From: Oscheius sp. JU75
Lineage: Eukaryota; Nematoda; Chromadorea; Rhabditida; Rhabditidae
Direction of reading: 5' to 3'
DNA length: 64,000 nt
NCBI GenBank assembly: GCA_037178855.1
Contig: JASJZC010000007.1
Span: 1,178,001 to 1,242,000 of the forward strand
Shown here: positions 11,135-22,544 of the stretch, piece by piece
Layout of the letters: each line of letters starts with the position of its first letter
Position numbering within the stretch: the first letter of the stretch is position 1
Made by a program: the position numbers and the translations under genes
The notes under the pieces: model-generated
The model's database searches: none
What the model was told of the DNA's origin: nothing
Seen by the model: only the letters and a program-made list of their open reading frames with translations

Positions 11135-11845
11135 GTCAATCTTTTTCATCCATTTGTCATAGCAGCTGCCAGGTCTGTAGGTCACGCGGAAAAACTTACA
11201 ATGTCCACAAAAACGAGACCCATGAGGATGAAGCCACACATGTGACAAAGCTGTTTTAAATGTTCCAAATTACCAAAAAAGTCAAATTTGGGCACTTTTT
11301 GCAATGAGGCGAGGGTCATTTCCGGCCTTTTTGCTAATCGATTTGGTAAGTTGGGCGTTTTGCGTTGTCAGGCCTGTATTCGCAGTTTTTGTAGAATTTA
11401 AACAGACAAAATGAAGAAAGTTCATCAATTTAAAAATGTGACTCTATATATACAACATCGTCTACATGATGACTGCTGTGTTCAGCTGCTTCCATCATTA
11501 GGGCAGAGGTATGAAATCTGAAAACGTTTCATGAAATTATTCTGTGCACCTGAAAAATAAACATGCTGGAGAGAGGCCTCCAGTAATGTTCAACCATAAC
11601 AGATTCGCCTTTTCGTTAGCAGATGACGGACAGTAACGATCGAGCTGAAAAAGTTACAAAGTTTTAGTATATCCAGTACCTCTCCAGCTTCGAAAATGTT
11701 CAGCATGAACATGGTCAAATTGACTACGACCAAGCACAGAGCAGCCTAAACTTTGATTTTAAAAAAAAATTGTTCGTCACCTTGTATCCTTCGGATCTTC
11801 CGGCGAAATCAACGTAGCAAATAAGTCCAGCTTGAAATAATGACT
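11135..11845. other. Intergenic interval
   Basis: Nothing supportable was seen between the transposon and the membrane-protein gene. The left flank just outside the TA site contains a short open frame fused to the transposon end, which is an artefact of the insertion. Confidence 0.5.
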
Positions 11846-11849
11846 GTGT

Positions 11850-14040
11850 CTAAACAAGATTGTGTAACCAACACAAGATGTAACTGACCAGGCTAATAAG
11901 AGCTGTAATGAATTCTACTCCGGTGGTAAAGGAATAACTATGATAAAAGTTGCATACGGACGTAATCAAGGACGCTGAAGCATAGAAGAACATGACAGAG
12001 TAACCGAAGTAGAAGAAGTAGCGGTCCAATCGGCTTGAAGTACTGTGTTTTTGCATGCGGGAAGAATGAAAAGTCTGAAACATAAAATAGATAGATTGGT
12101 AAAGGAGAAACAAAACAGATTTGGATTGCGGTGAAGATCAGAGAGTAACTATTTAGCCCCCTTTTACGGTAACATTAAAGTTCTTCACATGTTTTTAATT
12201 TCAACTAACCAGTGGATTCCCAAAGAGAAACCATGCCGGCGCTGCTATTCCCAGCAAAATTTCCACCACAAAGAAGAAAAAAAGATAGGCTGCCATTTTG
12301 AATGCGGTACTTTCAATTGGACATTTGTCGTGAACGTCGAAATTTATCTCAATTATACAGAATGCGGCTATAGATACCACTATAATCGAAATTGCTGTCT
12401 CTCTGCCAATAAACTCACATATTAGAAAACAAATGCATAAGTTCCTTCTTCTGCGTGTCCTCCTAAAAACGAACATCCTATTTACTCTTGGATTCATAGT
12501 TGGGACAACATTATCCAGTTGAATTGGTGTTGGTATGGCTATAACTTCCACAGTGTTACTGTTCAAATCTCCATTTCTGGTATTTGACTGCGTTTCTTCC
12601 TCGTCCTCGGTCCTCAACTTTCCAACCTCGCAAATACAAGCCAGCAGAACAACAACCGCGACGATCATAAACTCCACATTCATAGCGTAGATTTGTTTTA
12701 CCCGGCAACCCAATCCTGTACACGGTTTGTGAGATGCCCCACTGAAAACAGCAGTTTTTTTTCTGTAAAGTGTCTCACTGTAAATCTTTATAAATGTGGT
12801 CTTCTTCCTTGACGATATGCCATACGAGAGAAACTATGGTTCCGGCACACATGTGAGAGAGAAAGAAAATGTGGCGGATGGATTCCCGAGGTAACTGAAA
12901 ACATGTTAATAAGTATGTCATTGGCAGCTCTAGAAAGTTAGGAAATAACTTGCATATTGATTGAAGCAAATTGCTAGTCCAACTCCAAAGATATGGAAAA
13001 GGCCAAGAACATGATGAAACAAGGATCTAAAGATTTTGATGTACAAAGCGTTGTTGAAAACTTTACTTCATAGAACATTTATAAGACGCGTTGTCCTTGT
13101 TAGAAAGCCTGCATCCGAACAGAACATAGAAACAGCCCAAAAAGAGAATGAAGGCACAAACGGAACCGGCCAATAATCTCACAAATACACTTCCGTGTGG
13201 TTTGTAAATTTTAATTTCATTACCTTTGTACCTCTAAAATAGTGTTTTGCCCAAAGCAAATGTTTACCTTATAGGCAAAATAAAAAATTGTGAGAGAACA
13301 ATAAATGACCGTCGGAAGATACATGGCTATTCGCACGACCATTCCGTGAAGACTTGGGAACTCGGTTATTCCGTAAACTGTAGCGTCTCGGATCATGATC
13401 ATAATTGCGATAGCGACGGTGAGCGCTACTTGCAGAGGAGCCACCTTTCGGTAACCCCGACCATTTTGGTTAGTGAATGCGTGCGCCGATCTGAAAAAGA
13501 GCGTTACATATTCCTGTTATACACTTGACAGATTGCGGATGTTTTGCCATCCTCGTTGAACACCTTACTCCCATCACTTGTGCATACAAACTTTTGTTTG
13601 CTCAAAAAACAGCAAGATCTCGTTGCTTTAATCTCCCCCGATCTTTGTCTTAACCCAAAAGAAGCACGTTTTCGAACCGCGCATTGTGTTTTGTTTTTCT
13701 TTCAAAAGAAACTAATGTTTTCCAGCGAACATAGCTTTTGACCGCTGAGTCAGTTGGAAACAGAGTTGTTGATTGAGGAGAACCCTAAGGTCTTAAAGAG
13801 CCCTGTGGTTCTTATTTGAACTTTACCTTATTTATTGAGGAAATTGTACCTTATAAAGCAGCATGGCTGACAATAATAAAGACGGTTGAATATTTGATAT
13901 GCAAAATTTGTTTGGTGTAAATCGGTATCGCTGGCTTCTGACATTCCGGATGAACTGCAAAATAGGAAAAGAGACTTTTAAAAAACCTGAATAGAAAAAG
14001 GTTAAATAGCTCTGCAGGATGTGTTAGAAGAAAAAATGAA
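11850..14040 (-). CDS. Multi-pass membrane protein, possibly otopetrin-like
   Basis: A series of minus-strand exons (about 13851-14000, 13265-13480, 13080-13195, 12955-13050, 12790-12900, 12210-12720 and 11850-12080) each encode hydrophobic helices and are separated by short GT..AG introns. At least ten transmembrane segments are visible, for example MVVRIAMYLPTVIYCSLTIF, HHVLGLFHIFGVGLAICF, IYAMNVEFMIVAVVVLLACI, and a late pair FFYFGYSVMFFYASASL / FITALISLVSYILCWL. An acidic/Asn-rich and then Arg-rich cytoplasmic loop lies between segments six and seven. The number of helices and the NVEF helix resemble otopetrin proton channels (12 TM), but the match is weak and the N-terminal exons are uncertain. 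Another polytopic transporter or two adjacent genes are possible. The gene ends at the stop at 11850. Confidence 0.5.
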
Positions 14041-14044
14041 AACA

Positions 14045-15050
14045 TGTTTGCTCACGTTGTTGTCGGTATTGCAGAAAAGCCACACCCTAAAGAATGCTCG
14101 CACAAAAAGTTTACCAAAGACATTATTGACAAAACTGTAAATTTATAACAAAGGAATGTCGTTGCTAGCGAAAATATATTTGCTTGACAAGAGAAGGCCG
14201 CGCAGTGACCCCTCTTGAATTTACTTTTCGTGCTCACGATGTTAATGACATCTTTCTAGTGATGCAGATATCGGGCCGAGGAGCGAATATCTGAAATGAG
14301 GTTATGCACAGATGAAGACCATACATGAACCTTTATCGCATATACATTATTTTGAGATAACGATTAATATCATGTTCATTACTTTGGGCAACATATATTC
14401 CATCCAGGCCGAACTTAGATTTTTAATACGGAATTCCTATCCGTGTGATTTTGTCATTTCCACAAGTCACTACTTTCAAAAAAACTGGATTGGCACAGAA
14501 ACAACAACATTAATATCGTCGTAACAATCAACTACATGACAGTATTTCGTAAGTGAGTTTTTAGATTTTGTAAATTACCTGTTTAGACATGCCATCGGAA
14601 GAAACGCACTTTCTGTGCAACTACCGATGTTAACGTAAGAATTTTAAGGCCGGAATTTCTGATGTATCCTGGAGCCTGTATGAACAGATCAACGATGAGC
14701 TTTTGAACAGTAAAACGAACAAATTACGTCCTAATAAAAACACAAGTTGACCATACTGGCCCGTATTAAGTAGTTTTTCCGTTCCAGTATGGCCCAATTT
14801 AGACAGACTGCTTCGCCGTCCGTTGCTAGCACTAGCAATAGTCGTTCGAATAGTAGTACTCTGCTCTTCAGCTTTCGGTAAATCTAATATTGCGCACCGT
14901 AGAGCAAGTGTGCTGGTAACGCAAACCGGTTTGGGTAGAGTATTTTACTACCATTCAACAAAATACTGTTATTGAACAGTTCAATATCCTATCATAAAAT
15001 GGCCAGTTAAAAACTGAACTGTGAATTTATTCATGTTAACAGTTTATTGG
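14045..15050. other. Intergenic interval between two membrane-protein genes
   Basis: No gene was supported. Around 14800-14830 a gactgcttcgccgtcc motif recalls the hairpin start of dispersed repeat family B, but no further homology was seen. Confidence 0.4.
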
Positions 15051-15056
15051 TTAGTT

Positions 15057-16566
15057 TCATTGGAACTCTGTCCGGGCTGTGAGAGGAGTCGGCGTTGCAC
15101 TGTTCCTCTCATGTGCAGCAAAGTTATCCTCTGGTGGAGGTGCAGACGGTCGAAGAATTATCGGATGTTGAAGAGTGGGTATCAGAGAGAGCCTTGATTG
15201 CTTAAGCGGTGGATCTTGCATATAGACTTTTTGAACACTTGATGAAAATATTCGTCCACATGAAAGAAAAGCGAAGAGCTGGAAGTCTCGTATTTTTGAA
15301 TCAACCAACAAAAACTTACCTGTTCCCTGTACATTCTAAAGCAAAACACGACGAGGAGAACTTCAAAAAGTGGCAAAAGTGTGACCATCCAAGGAACAAC
15401 TGCTGTTATTTGCGCGACCATGTACATAATCTCTTCGAACGATGGCATAGTAAAAAGTGGTGGTGGTGGTCTTTCAGGTGGAGGACCAGGGGTACCGGGA
15501 GGTGAGGTCACATTGCTTGGAGGTGGTTGGGTCGCTGGCGGGTTCGTAGGTCCTAGGCCTAATGATTGCTTCACATTTATACGAAACCTAGATCACCTGG
15601 AAAAACGTAATTTGCCAATGGTGATTGCAAAAGTTCTGTCATGAAAGCATTGATGATCATGTTGATAACGGCAGAACCAAACAGAAAGCCGTGGAAGAAA
15701 TGCGGGAATGATGCAGCCAGCCAGGTGAGCCACATATCCACAAAAGTTTTTGCTGGGTTTCTCTGAAAATAAAGTTTGATAACCACTTTGGACATATGAA
15801 GGTAGTAAATATGATGTAAAAACGAACCCGCTTCCTTTCTTGAGAAGACACTTGTACACAGAAAAAGCACGTTGCTGCAAAACAGAAGAGCAAGAAAACA
15901 ACGTTGACAGCTAGGTATACTACGTAGGAAATCATATGTAGTAGTTCAGCCGGATCAAAAAACAAGCATTTAGGCTTATCTTCTTCTTCTCCACTCCAGT
16001 TGTCAAAGGTATCTTTACAATCTCTCCACATAAGCTGTGTTTTGGTTGTGTTTAATATGCGCCAGACGTACCTGATAGAACCAGATTCCGATAAAGAACA
16101 TGTTTTGAAAGACGAGGAAAATGACGGCAAAAAATAGCTGAAATGCTCGATTATCTTCCGCCTTCGGAGCCAGAGTCAAAGCTATTCTTTCCAACATAAT
16201 GAAGACGATTCCTAAAAAACTATTTTCACATAGATGGCAGTTGTTGATACCAAAGGGGAAAATAGCTTTCTGAAAGCTTTCCAGTGCCCATTTTTCTTGG
16301 TAACAGCGATCACATTCGATCCAGTCGGGCCAGGCTGGTAGAGCTTGAATATACTGACTGTCCTTGTCTCTCCAGGATGTGATGTATAGCATGTGAAGGA
16401 TTCCCCAGAGACATAGATTTATGGTGAACCACCGAATCCCGTTACTCTTCATCCGTTTTCCAAATATTGAAAAACAAAAGACGAGAACCAGGAAGGTCCC
16501 CGTGACAATGGCTATGCCTGTTATTCCACGTCTGTCCAGAATCTGAGGATCAGCTGAAAATGCCAT
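15057..16566 (-). CDS. Orphan seven-transmembrane protein with proline-rich tail
   Basis: From ATG at 16566 several exons give a protein with seven hydrophobic segments: ITGIAIVTGTFLVLVFCFSIF, the WFTINLCLWGILHML segment, FLGIVFIMLERIALTLA, FQLFFAVIFLVFQNMFFIG, ISYVVYLAVNVVFLLFCF, a sixth around MWLTWLAASFPHFFHG, and VVPWMVTLLPLFEVLLVVF. Cys-rich and acidic extracellular loops follow segments two and four (CDRCYQEKW, HLCENS). A Pro-rich loop (PPSNVTSPPGTPGPPP) precedes the last segment. The C-terminal tail is hydrophilic (ILRPSAPPPEDNF..) and stops at 15057. LERI after segment three sits where GPCRs carry DRY/ERY. I do not recognise a named serpentine family; a nematode-specific receptor is inferred. 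Confidence 0.6.
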
Positions 16567-16629
16567 TGTTTGTCCACAATACTTTGATCTCCATATGTCA
16601 ACTATGGTTTTTAAACAAGTCCGCAATAA

Positions 16630-17830
16630 TTAATTATCACGGAACATGTTTGCTCACCATCACGTCGTCAGAAGATTGGGTGACATATTAACTATGATAT
16701 ACTTTTGAATGTTCGACATTAAATTATAAGTAGAACGTTCAACAACTAACGTAATGTCTACAAATATTTTTGTTGAATTGAGGTTCTTGTAGCGACCTAA
16801 ATAAACTGGAAGTCATTGTTGTATGATGAAGCTGATAATTAGAGATGGGCAATTTCAATTTGTGAAATGGCTAGGTGGATTCAGTGTTACACCTGCGATT
16901 AAGACGACTTTAACTTCTTGCGAACTCCTACGAACTTCTACCGTATTACAGTTGCAATGTTGTGATATGTGAACTACAGAATGAACCCAAAAATCCCTTA
17001 AACCCACGCTGTTTTGCTGCTGTTCCAAGTCTCCAAAGAAAACACAATGACAAGACATTTCGGAGCCAGTGGCTCCGCATAGTCACCCGGGAAAACCAGG
17101 CAGGTAAATGAGTGTTACCCCCGCGAAAATCATCTTAACCCAACCGACATCTGTATAACTCAATCAACTGATTGCGTCGAGGCAGACCTTTCGATAAGAT
17201 TGACAAGTAATGAAACGAATGGCGACTTTTCTCAAGACGGACCTGAAACGTTCACAAATTCTTTTACAAGAGCTCGTGCAGTTTTAAATAAGAAATATGT
17301 TAACTCCAAATTTTAAATTTTGAAAATCAGATTATTTTGTATCATGTACATGTACACACCATTGTTATGGAGTGGAATTAAACGTTTGTATCAACTCAGG
17401 GTTCATGTATAGTTTTTGCCGATGATCTCTTTTTATCGCTATCAGACCACAAATGACAACATAGAACGGTCCACCAACGTGCATTCTTATCCCAGTTTCT
17501 TTTGTCCTCTTATCAAAGCGAGGAAACAGGAAACTCAATATCGAACATTATGGAAAAAAGAACTGCGATGGTACCATTGAATTAAAAATGTAAGCAAGGA
17601 ACTAGAAACTTTGGTTTCTGGATGACTCTAGTCTAAACATCTTCAAAACTCTTTACCAATCCCGTTACATGTATCAACTCTTGGCAATAAGTTTTTGTGG
17701 AAACATGCGAACAGATTGGACTCACTGTCTCCGTCAACCTCTACTAATGTTTGTCTCAAAAAAAAATACTGCTCTTCTTGTTGCTCTCATTCGACCGATA
17801 CTGTTATTTGTTCACAGACGCGATAACCCT
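16630..17830. other. Intergenic interval
   Basis: No supported gene was found. The interval separates the minus-strand seven-TM gene from the plus-strand deaminase gene and may hold both promoters. Around 17080-17110 is a short CCCGGG/GGTTACCC-like GC-rich patch. Confidence 0.4.
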
Positions 17831-17837
17831 GTTGACG

Positions 17838-18469
17838 ATGAAAACCAGTGTTCAGCTTTCTATTTCACTTCCTTATTTCCCTTCTTTTTCTTCCCATATC
17901 AGTAAGCCCATCTATAGTAGAGGTCAGCCAGCAATCATTTTATCACCGGTAGAAAGTTGTCCTTCCTTGACGGAGTTTGAGCCAATTTTGATAAGGTAAG
18001 GTGGGTAGTTCCTCGTCCAATTCGAAATTTTTTCGCTCAGCCGACTAGTCATGTTCCCTTCCAACTCCTGTGCTGTTATTGTCAAAGAGGGAGTAATCGT
18101 TGCCGCGGGGCAACATCTCGTCCAAGCCACCTTCGACATAACAAATCATGCTGAAATTGTCGCTATTCGAAGAGCTTGTGAGGAGCTCGGTAACTTTCTC
18201 TTTTTCACATTTTTACAGTTGCATTTCAAGGTACTTCGGATCTTTCGGACTGTCAAATGTACGTCAGTTCCTACCCATGCCCCATGTGTAAAGGAGCTTG
18301 TGATGTAGCTCAAATCGGAAGCATCTTCTACATTCAAGATACAACCTTTGCGGACAGTGATCTCAAAGCCTATATCGAAAATCTTAGCACCTTGAGCACC
18401 TTAGTAGAATATGTTCCTGTAGAAGATAGTCTAAAACCTTTCCAGAAATGGAGAGATCTTAGAAATTGA
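17838..18469 (+). CDS. CDA-fold nucleoside/guanine deaminase-like protein
   Basis: The exons end at 17995, span 18041-18189 and span 18219-18469, with introns of 45 nt (17996-18040) and only 29 nt (18190-18218). The joined protein carries the zinc-dependent deaminase signature: CAVIVKEGVIVAAGQH (beta strands before the active site), NHAEIVAIRRACEELG (HAE, zinc ligand His and catalytic Glu) and YPCPMCKGACDVAQ (PCxxC, two zinc-ligand Cys). This order and spacing most resemble bacterial GuaD-type guanine deaminase, in which the same block reads HAE..AIRKAC..LG and EPCPMC. Animals usually deaminate guanine with an unrelated amidohydrolase, so a bacterial origin is possible; the introns show the gene is resident. 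The in-frame Met at 17838 is a guess at the start, since the N-terminus before residue SLTEFEPILIS is poorly conserved. A tRNA-adenosine or cytidine deaminase function is not excluded. Confidence 0.75.
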
Positions 18470-18943
18470 GACGTCTTTCTGAAGGAAATTGGGTTTTTAC
18501 CGGTGCTATTCCATGTACATCCAAATAAACACTTTGTAAGAAGCAACTCAAATACCTCAATCAAAAACAGAACTCGTCGGTTATTCACTTTTTGGTCTGG
18601 CCTCTTGACACGCTATAAATCAGAACCTAAACAGGCAATACCGCATATGGCTACAAAACTACATAGTATTTGCTAAAACGATGCGACCAACTACTTATAG
18701 TGTTTTTCTTTTGATCCAAACTTCAATGGAAGGTCCTTACAGAACTGTCCTAAGAGGGAGGAAGCTAATCGTGTTTTAGCCGTTGATCTTGCCATCTATC
18801 TTGTAATTCTTGGTAATGGCTTCGTACGAGTGTCTATCTTGAAGCTACGATAACTAGGGTTTGATAAAGAGTCCTAAGCCAAAGAGTGTCAAGTGCTCTC
18901 GTGGGAAAGACAAATAAAGAAGTTGACTTTTTTTTTAATTTCT

Positions 18944-19775
18944 TTATATTTTATAAAGTCTGGATGGGAGAGAACCGGTTCTTCCGCGAGATCTTTTTTT
19001 TTCATCAAGTGTGCGGACATCCAAGTAGGTTGGGGGCAGAGGTGAGATGTATAGGTCCTGAGGAAGATCGGCATTGTAGCCGGGAGGAGCTCCAGGAAGG
19101 CGAGTACCGTATGTGGCTTGAATTTCACTTAAAAATTGATTTTGTATGCCAACGACGCTGCTACCTTTGTTGAACTTTGTGACCTTCCTTGAGCGTTATC
19201 CAGATAAATCTGATTAGAACGACACAGAGTATCATGGCCATAAAATCGAAGCCAATAGCCAAGACATTACGTGTGAGACTGGCTCCTTGGAGTTTCTTCG
19301 AACAGGGTGGAACTGTTGATGTGGAAACGTCAGCAGTGCCCTGGAAGCAAGTGGGCAGCTCCCATGACAAAATAAATCCAAATGTTAAGCCGAAAATCAG
19401 GCCAGCAGATACAAAAAGGTAGATACACTGTAGTCTTGATCTTTAAAAGTTGCAAGGCTATTAACCTACCAAATAAATGGCATAGGCGATAGTTAGAGTT
19501 CTCTGTTGTTTCTGAATTCCTACTGCGCCCAGAGCCGCAAAAGTCGATGATATTCCTAGAGAGAGGAAGAAGAAAAGCAGCGAATTGTCGATCAAGACGA
19601 TTAGGAAGGAAATTTGGATCGCAAGAAGGATGAGATTGAGAATGTGGATTCTGAGCATCTGAAAGTCGAAACTTATAGTTAGCTGCCTGAAAATGCTGCT
19701 AAAATTCTAATGAAGATGCACCCCAATTAGACTCACCTTGCTCCTACCACAGCTAGTTTCCTCGTTCGCGAACAT
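18944..19775 (-). CDS. Four-transmembrane protein with tyrosine/proline tail, 214 aa
   Basis: Exons 19737-19775, 19470-19658, 19184-19427 and 18944-19116 join in phase (introns 78, 42 and 67 nt) to give 214 residues. Segments: ILNLILLAIQISFLIVLI, SLLFFFLSLGISSTFAALGA, a third running through AIYLCIYLFVSAGLIFGLTF, and FDFMAMILCVVLIRFIW. The loop between TM3 and TM4 holds two cysteines (PTCFQ, PPCSKK) in a Ser/Thr-rich context, giving a tetraspan topology with one larger extracellular loop. The cytoplasmic tail has RLPGAPPGYN and PLPPTYLD, typical WW/SH3 or sorting-motif contexts, and ends basic. The family is not recognised; LAPTM- or MARVEL-like tetraspan proteins are the nearest in layout. 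The start ATG at 19775 follows no clear leader and is the only in-frame Met of exon 1. Confidence 0.65.
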
Positions 19776-20065
19776 GATACAGCTAATCGGGACTCGGTCT
19801 CCGATAAGGACTGAGTTACTGCCACAAACACTCGCTCTGCCCACCTCTTATTTATGCAGTGGGCTGATGAACCTTAACTTCCGGCTTTTGAGTTTAAGGC
19901 TGACCGCAGCAGAGAATACTTATTTAACTGATTGACAGAAGGTTAATTTTTTCGTTCTTATCTGTGAGCTCAGCCAAACGGGCTACTTCCTGGTTTGGGA
20001 GGACTGCATCCTGAATAGAAAGAAAGGATATTGGAAAGTCCATTTTTAAAAAGGATAAAAACAGT

Positions 20066-20137
20066 AGGTCCCGGCGAGATTCGAACTCGCGTCGCAGGAT
20101 TCAAAGTCCTGAGTGCTAACCGCTACACCACGGGACC
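20066..20137 (-). tRNA. tRNA-Gln(UUG)
   Basis: A 72-nt cloverleaf on the minus strand. Acceptor GGTCCCG pairs with CGGGACC, the anticodon stem CAGGA/TCCTG encloses loop CTTTGAA (anticodon TTG), and the T arm is GCGAG-TTCGAAT-CTCGC. The sequence is very close to nematode tRNA-Gln genes. Confidence 0.97.
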
Positions 20138-20356
20138 ACTATCCGCCCAATATAGGACGAAATAAAGATTGCCTGTGTTTGTAAACTTGGTTAGCATATC
20201 ACAGTCCTCATTACAGCTCTGTTTAGAACAGAATAGCCATTTTTCAGTAGGATTTCTGCATGTTAATAACTGGAAAACTCTTATCGAGTTTTATGCTCTT
20301 ATCAGTACGAGAGAAAGGCATTAACCTTTGAGAAATTTCAAGAGAGAAAATGTTTA

Positions 20357-20774
20357 TTAGCACCACTGTTTCCTGCATTTTCTACATACTGGTCTATTTA
20401 TGAACTTTGGAATGGCTAGAAGACATATAACACCAACGACACCGAATGGGAAGAGGCAAGAAGTTGAAAGCAGAGCTATGAAAAGCAGCAGAATTATGAC
20501 CATGTAGTTGTGCTTTGTTTTTGACGTATACTTCTTTTTCTGAACAAACCTTTATTTTTGTCAGTTTGATGACTTACACACGAAGTGCATAGTCTTGGCT
20601 GTCTGAGTAGCGAAGATTCCTCAGAAACTGTTTCCCCGTCCACCAAGCTGTTTTCTTCGATAGTAACTGAAAGTTAGTCGGTTTTCCTCTTCCTTAACTT
20701 TTTTCGACAAGGATCTTTACAGACTACACACTTGCTCTCTTTCTCTTTCGTGGCAGTCTGATAAAGATGCACAT
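20357..20774 (-). CDS. Small CxxC-membrane-CxxC (LITAF/BRI3-like) protein
   Basis: Exons 20578-20666 and 20357-20539 join across a 38-nt intron to give an acidic N-terminal stretch, LCTSC, a basic segment, a long hydrophobic stretch (NYMVIILLLFIALLSTSCLF then FGVVGVICLLAIPKF), and a final VCRKCRKQWC before the stop. A pair of CxxC knuckles flanking one membrane-embedded hydrophobic hairpin is the hallmark of LITAF-domain and BRI3-like proteins, monotopic endosomal or lysosomal zinc-binding proteins. The consensus LITAF HxCxxC is not exact, so family membership is tentative. The first exon is uncertain: ATG at 20774 with a weak GTGTGT donor gives a basic N-terminus and the right phase. Confidence 0.5.
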
Positions 20775-21300
20775 TATGGATTGCGTAGCCTGTCGGGAAA
20801 ACTTCAGTCTACTGATTGTGGACAATACTGGACTTAATTAATGGTGAAACTGGAAGCCTCTTTAAGGTTACAGAACATCGCATGACGAACTAAAAAAGTA
20901 ATTTGATCAGAGTTACAATGAAGTGGGTTTAACTACCGCTATACATTTAGCACACTATCAAAAAGATTGTCCTTGATGCAGCTGCATGAGCTTAAGATAA
21001 TGTCCTTGACAGTCCAGTTCTAGAGAAGAAGCTCTTCAACAGCAAATGGTGTGCTGTCGCGACATTCTACCGTATCTCTTGCTGTTTCCTGGAACGGTAT
21101 TGGAGTCGCAAAAAACTATTCCAGTTGAATCTTCAAAACAGCAATCTACAGACGGAAATACAACTAAGCTTCCAAAGTGCCCACGTAAAATCGAAAAGAA
21201 GGCTGTACCCTGAAACATTTTATCCGTATTGCTGAGCTCTTCTTCCACAAGTTAAAGTCAGAAACTATTCGAACGAGTTACTGTGTAGTTATCCCATTGC

Positions 21301-21553
21301 AGGATAGCGCAATGGTTTCTTCGCAGTAATAGAAGGCTCCCAAGTTCGATCCCCGCCGCGGCCCAACCAAGGCTTTCATGCTCTCGAGGTCGGCAAATTG
21401 GTAGTAGCTTGCTACCAAGACAAAGGCATTCCCAGAAAAAGTTGGGCAGCTTTGGAACGTAATGCCCCGCGACGTGGCCCCTCAGGAGCTTGACTCAGAG
21501 CTCTACAGGGACCACTGCCGTTCATTCGGAGAGAAGCTTTACCTTTACCTACT
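21301..21553 (+). mobile_element. Candidate tRNA-derived SINE
   Basis: Position 21305-21315 (TAGCGCAATGG) matches the Pol III A-box consensus TRGYNNANNGG, and 21343-21353 (AGTTCGATCCC) matches the B-box GGTTCGANNCC with one mismatch. The boxes are 27 nt apart. A non-tRNA body of about 190 bp follows, ending in a simple TTTACCTTTACCT tail. No acceptor-stem pairing survives, so it is not a tRNA gene. A head with both boxes, a body and a short-repeat tail is SINE architecture. Only one copy is visible here, so family status is inferred. Confidence 0.5.
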
Positions 21554-21933
21554 CCAACGCATATGATACGTTTGCAACACTTGTTGCATCCTAACTGACT
21601 CAGTGTAGAGTATCCCCAGCGACGTATTCAAAACATGTATTATTGCGGAAAAGTGAGTAAGGTGCATTACCAGCCGTACACTTTGTTAAACTATACGTGC
21701 ATTCTACTGAATTGAACCTGATTCCGCGCCACGTGACTCGACATTATTCACTTTTCACTCTCCATAGACTTACTCTGTGTGTCGTCCTGTGTTTGATAGG
21801 TCGTTATGGAGCAACGGGGTTCACTAGGGAGTTTGGGATATAAGTTCCATTTTCCACCTGTTATAACCAAATTGGCACCATAATCCGGCCTGATATAGCT
21901 GAAACAGAATTCTTACACCGCAAAGCGGAAAAC

Positions 21934-22380
21934 TTACGTTTCTTCGTAATCTGGTGGTGCTGTTGGCTTTAAGAAGCCGCTGTAAAGTGTAGGAGCGGAT
22001 CTTAGCAGAGTAGCATGAGCCGGTGGGCTGTGCTCAAATCTTATATCCTGTAGTTCCTCTACGTTCGAAGTATTGGATTCACAGTCAGAGTCGTATACCA
22101 CTCTGTCCTTCATTCTGAAACGTGAAAATAAGTACAGACAGGGTAAACAGGAGCCAGAAGTAGTCAGAACTTCCCGGTACGCTATCTTTTCGTTCTCTTG
22201 TCGCCCTCTTTTGTTATCTCCACTAGCGGCGAATTCTATTAGATTACGTGTCGATCTTCGCTTCATTCGGACACCGGCAAAAAATGCAGGAACCAAATTG
22301 AAAGGCAGTACGACACTAATGGTATTAAGATAAGGCAATTGACCACGAGTTTGACAATGTCTGTCAGTGCTACACTCATA
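21934..22380 (-). CDS. C-terminal part of a membrane protein with PPxY tail
   Basis: Downstream of a TTTCACGTTTCAG acceptor near 22115, an exon encodes a hydrophilic tail containing RVVYDSDCESNTSNVEE, SPPAHATLLRS and the terminal TAPPDYEET before the stop at 21934. PPDY is a WW-domain/Nedd4-type binding motif common at the ends of membrane proteins. Upstream, a TTTCTTTCACAG acceptor near 22400 opens a hydrophobic segment (DIVKLVVNCLILIPLVSYCL). The donor joining the two could not be settled, so the frame across the junction is uncertain. Further hydrophobic coding around 23645-23869 may belong to the same gene, whose introns would then hold the repeat cluster. Confidence 0.4.
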   Translation of the reverse strand, partial: YECSTDRHCQTRGQLPYLNTISVVLPFNLVPAFFAGVRMKRRSTRNLIEFAASGDNKRGRQENEKIAYREVLTTSGSCLPCLYLFSRFRMKDRVVYDSDCESNTSNVEELQDIRFEHSPPAHATLLRSAPTLYSGFLKPTAPPDYEET

Positions 22381-22487
22381 AAATCTGTGAAAGAAAGACT
22401 TTCAAATACTAGAAACTGTGTTTTGCTTCCTGATTATATTATTCAAGTGTAGCTGATTCCCCGTTGGGGGCAAAAGTTAGCAATTAA

Positions 22488-22540
22488 AGCTTCAGACAGA
22501 CATACAGACAGAGACGCGAGGACAATTTAAAAAAGACAAG
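22488..22540 (+). repeat. Dispersed repeat family A, 3'-tail fragment
   Basis: Only the terminal segment gcttcagacagacatacaga..gacgcgaggacaatttaa is present, immediately before full copy A1. It matches the 3' ends of the other copies. Confidence 0.75.
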
Positions 22541-22544
22541 TAAT

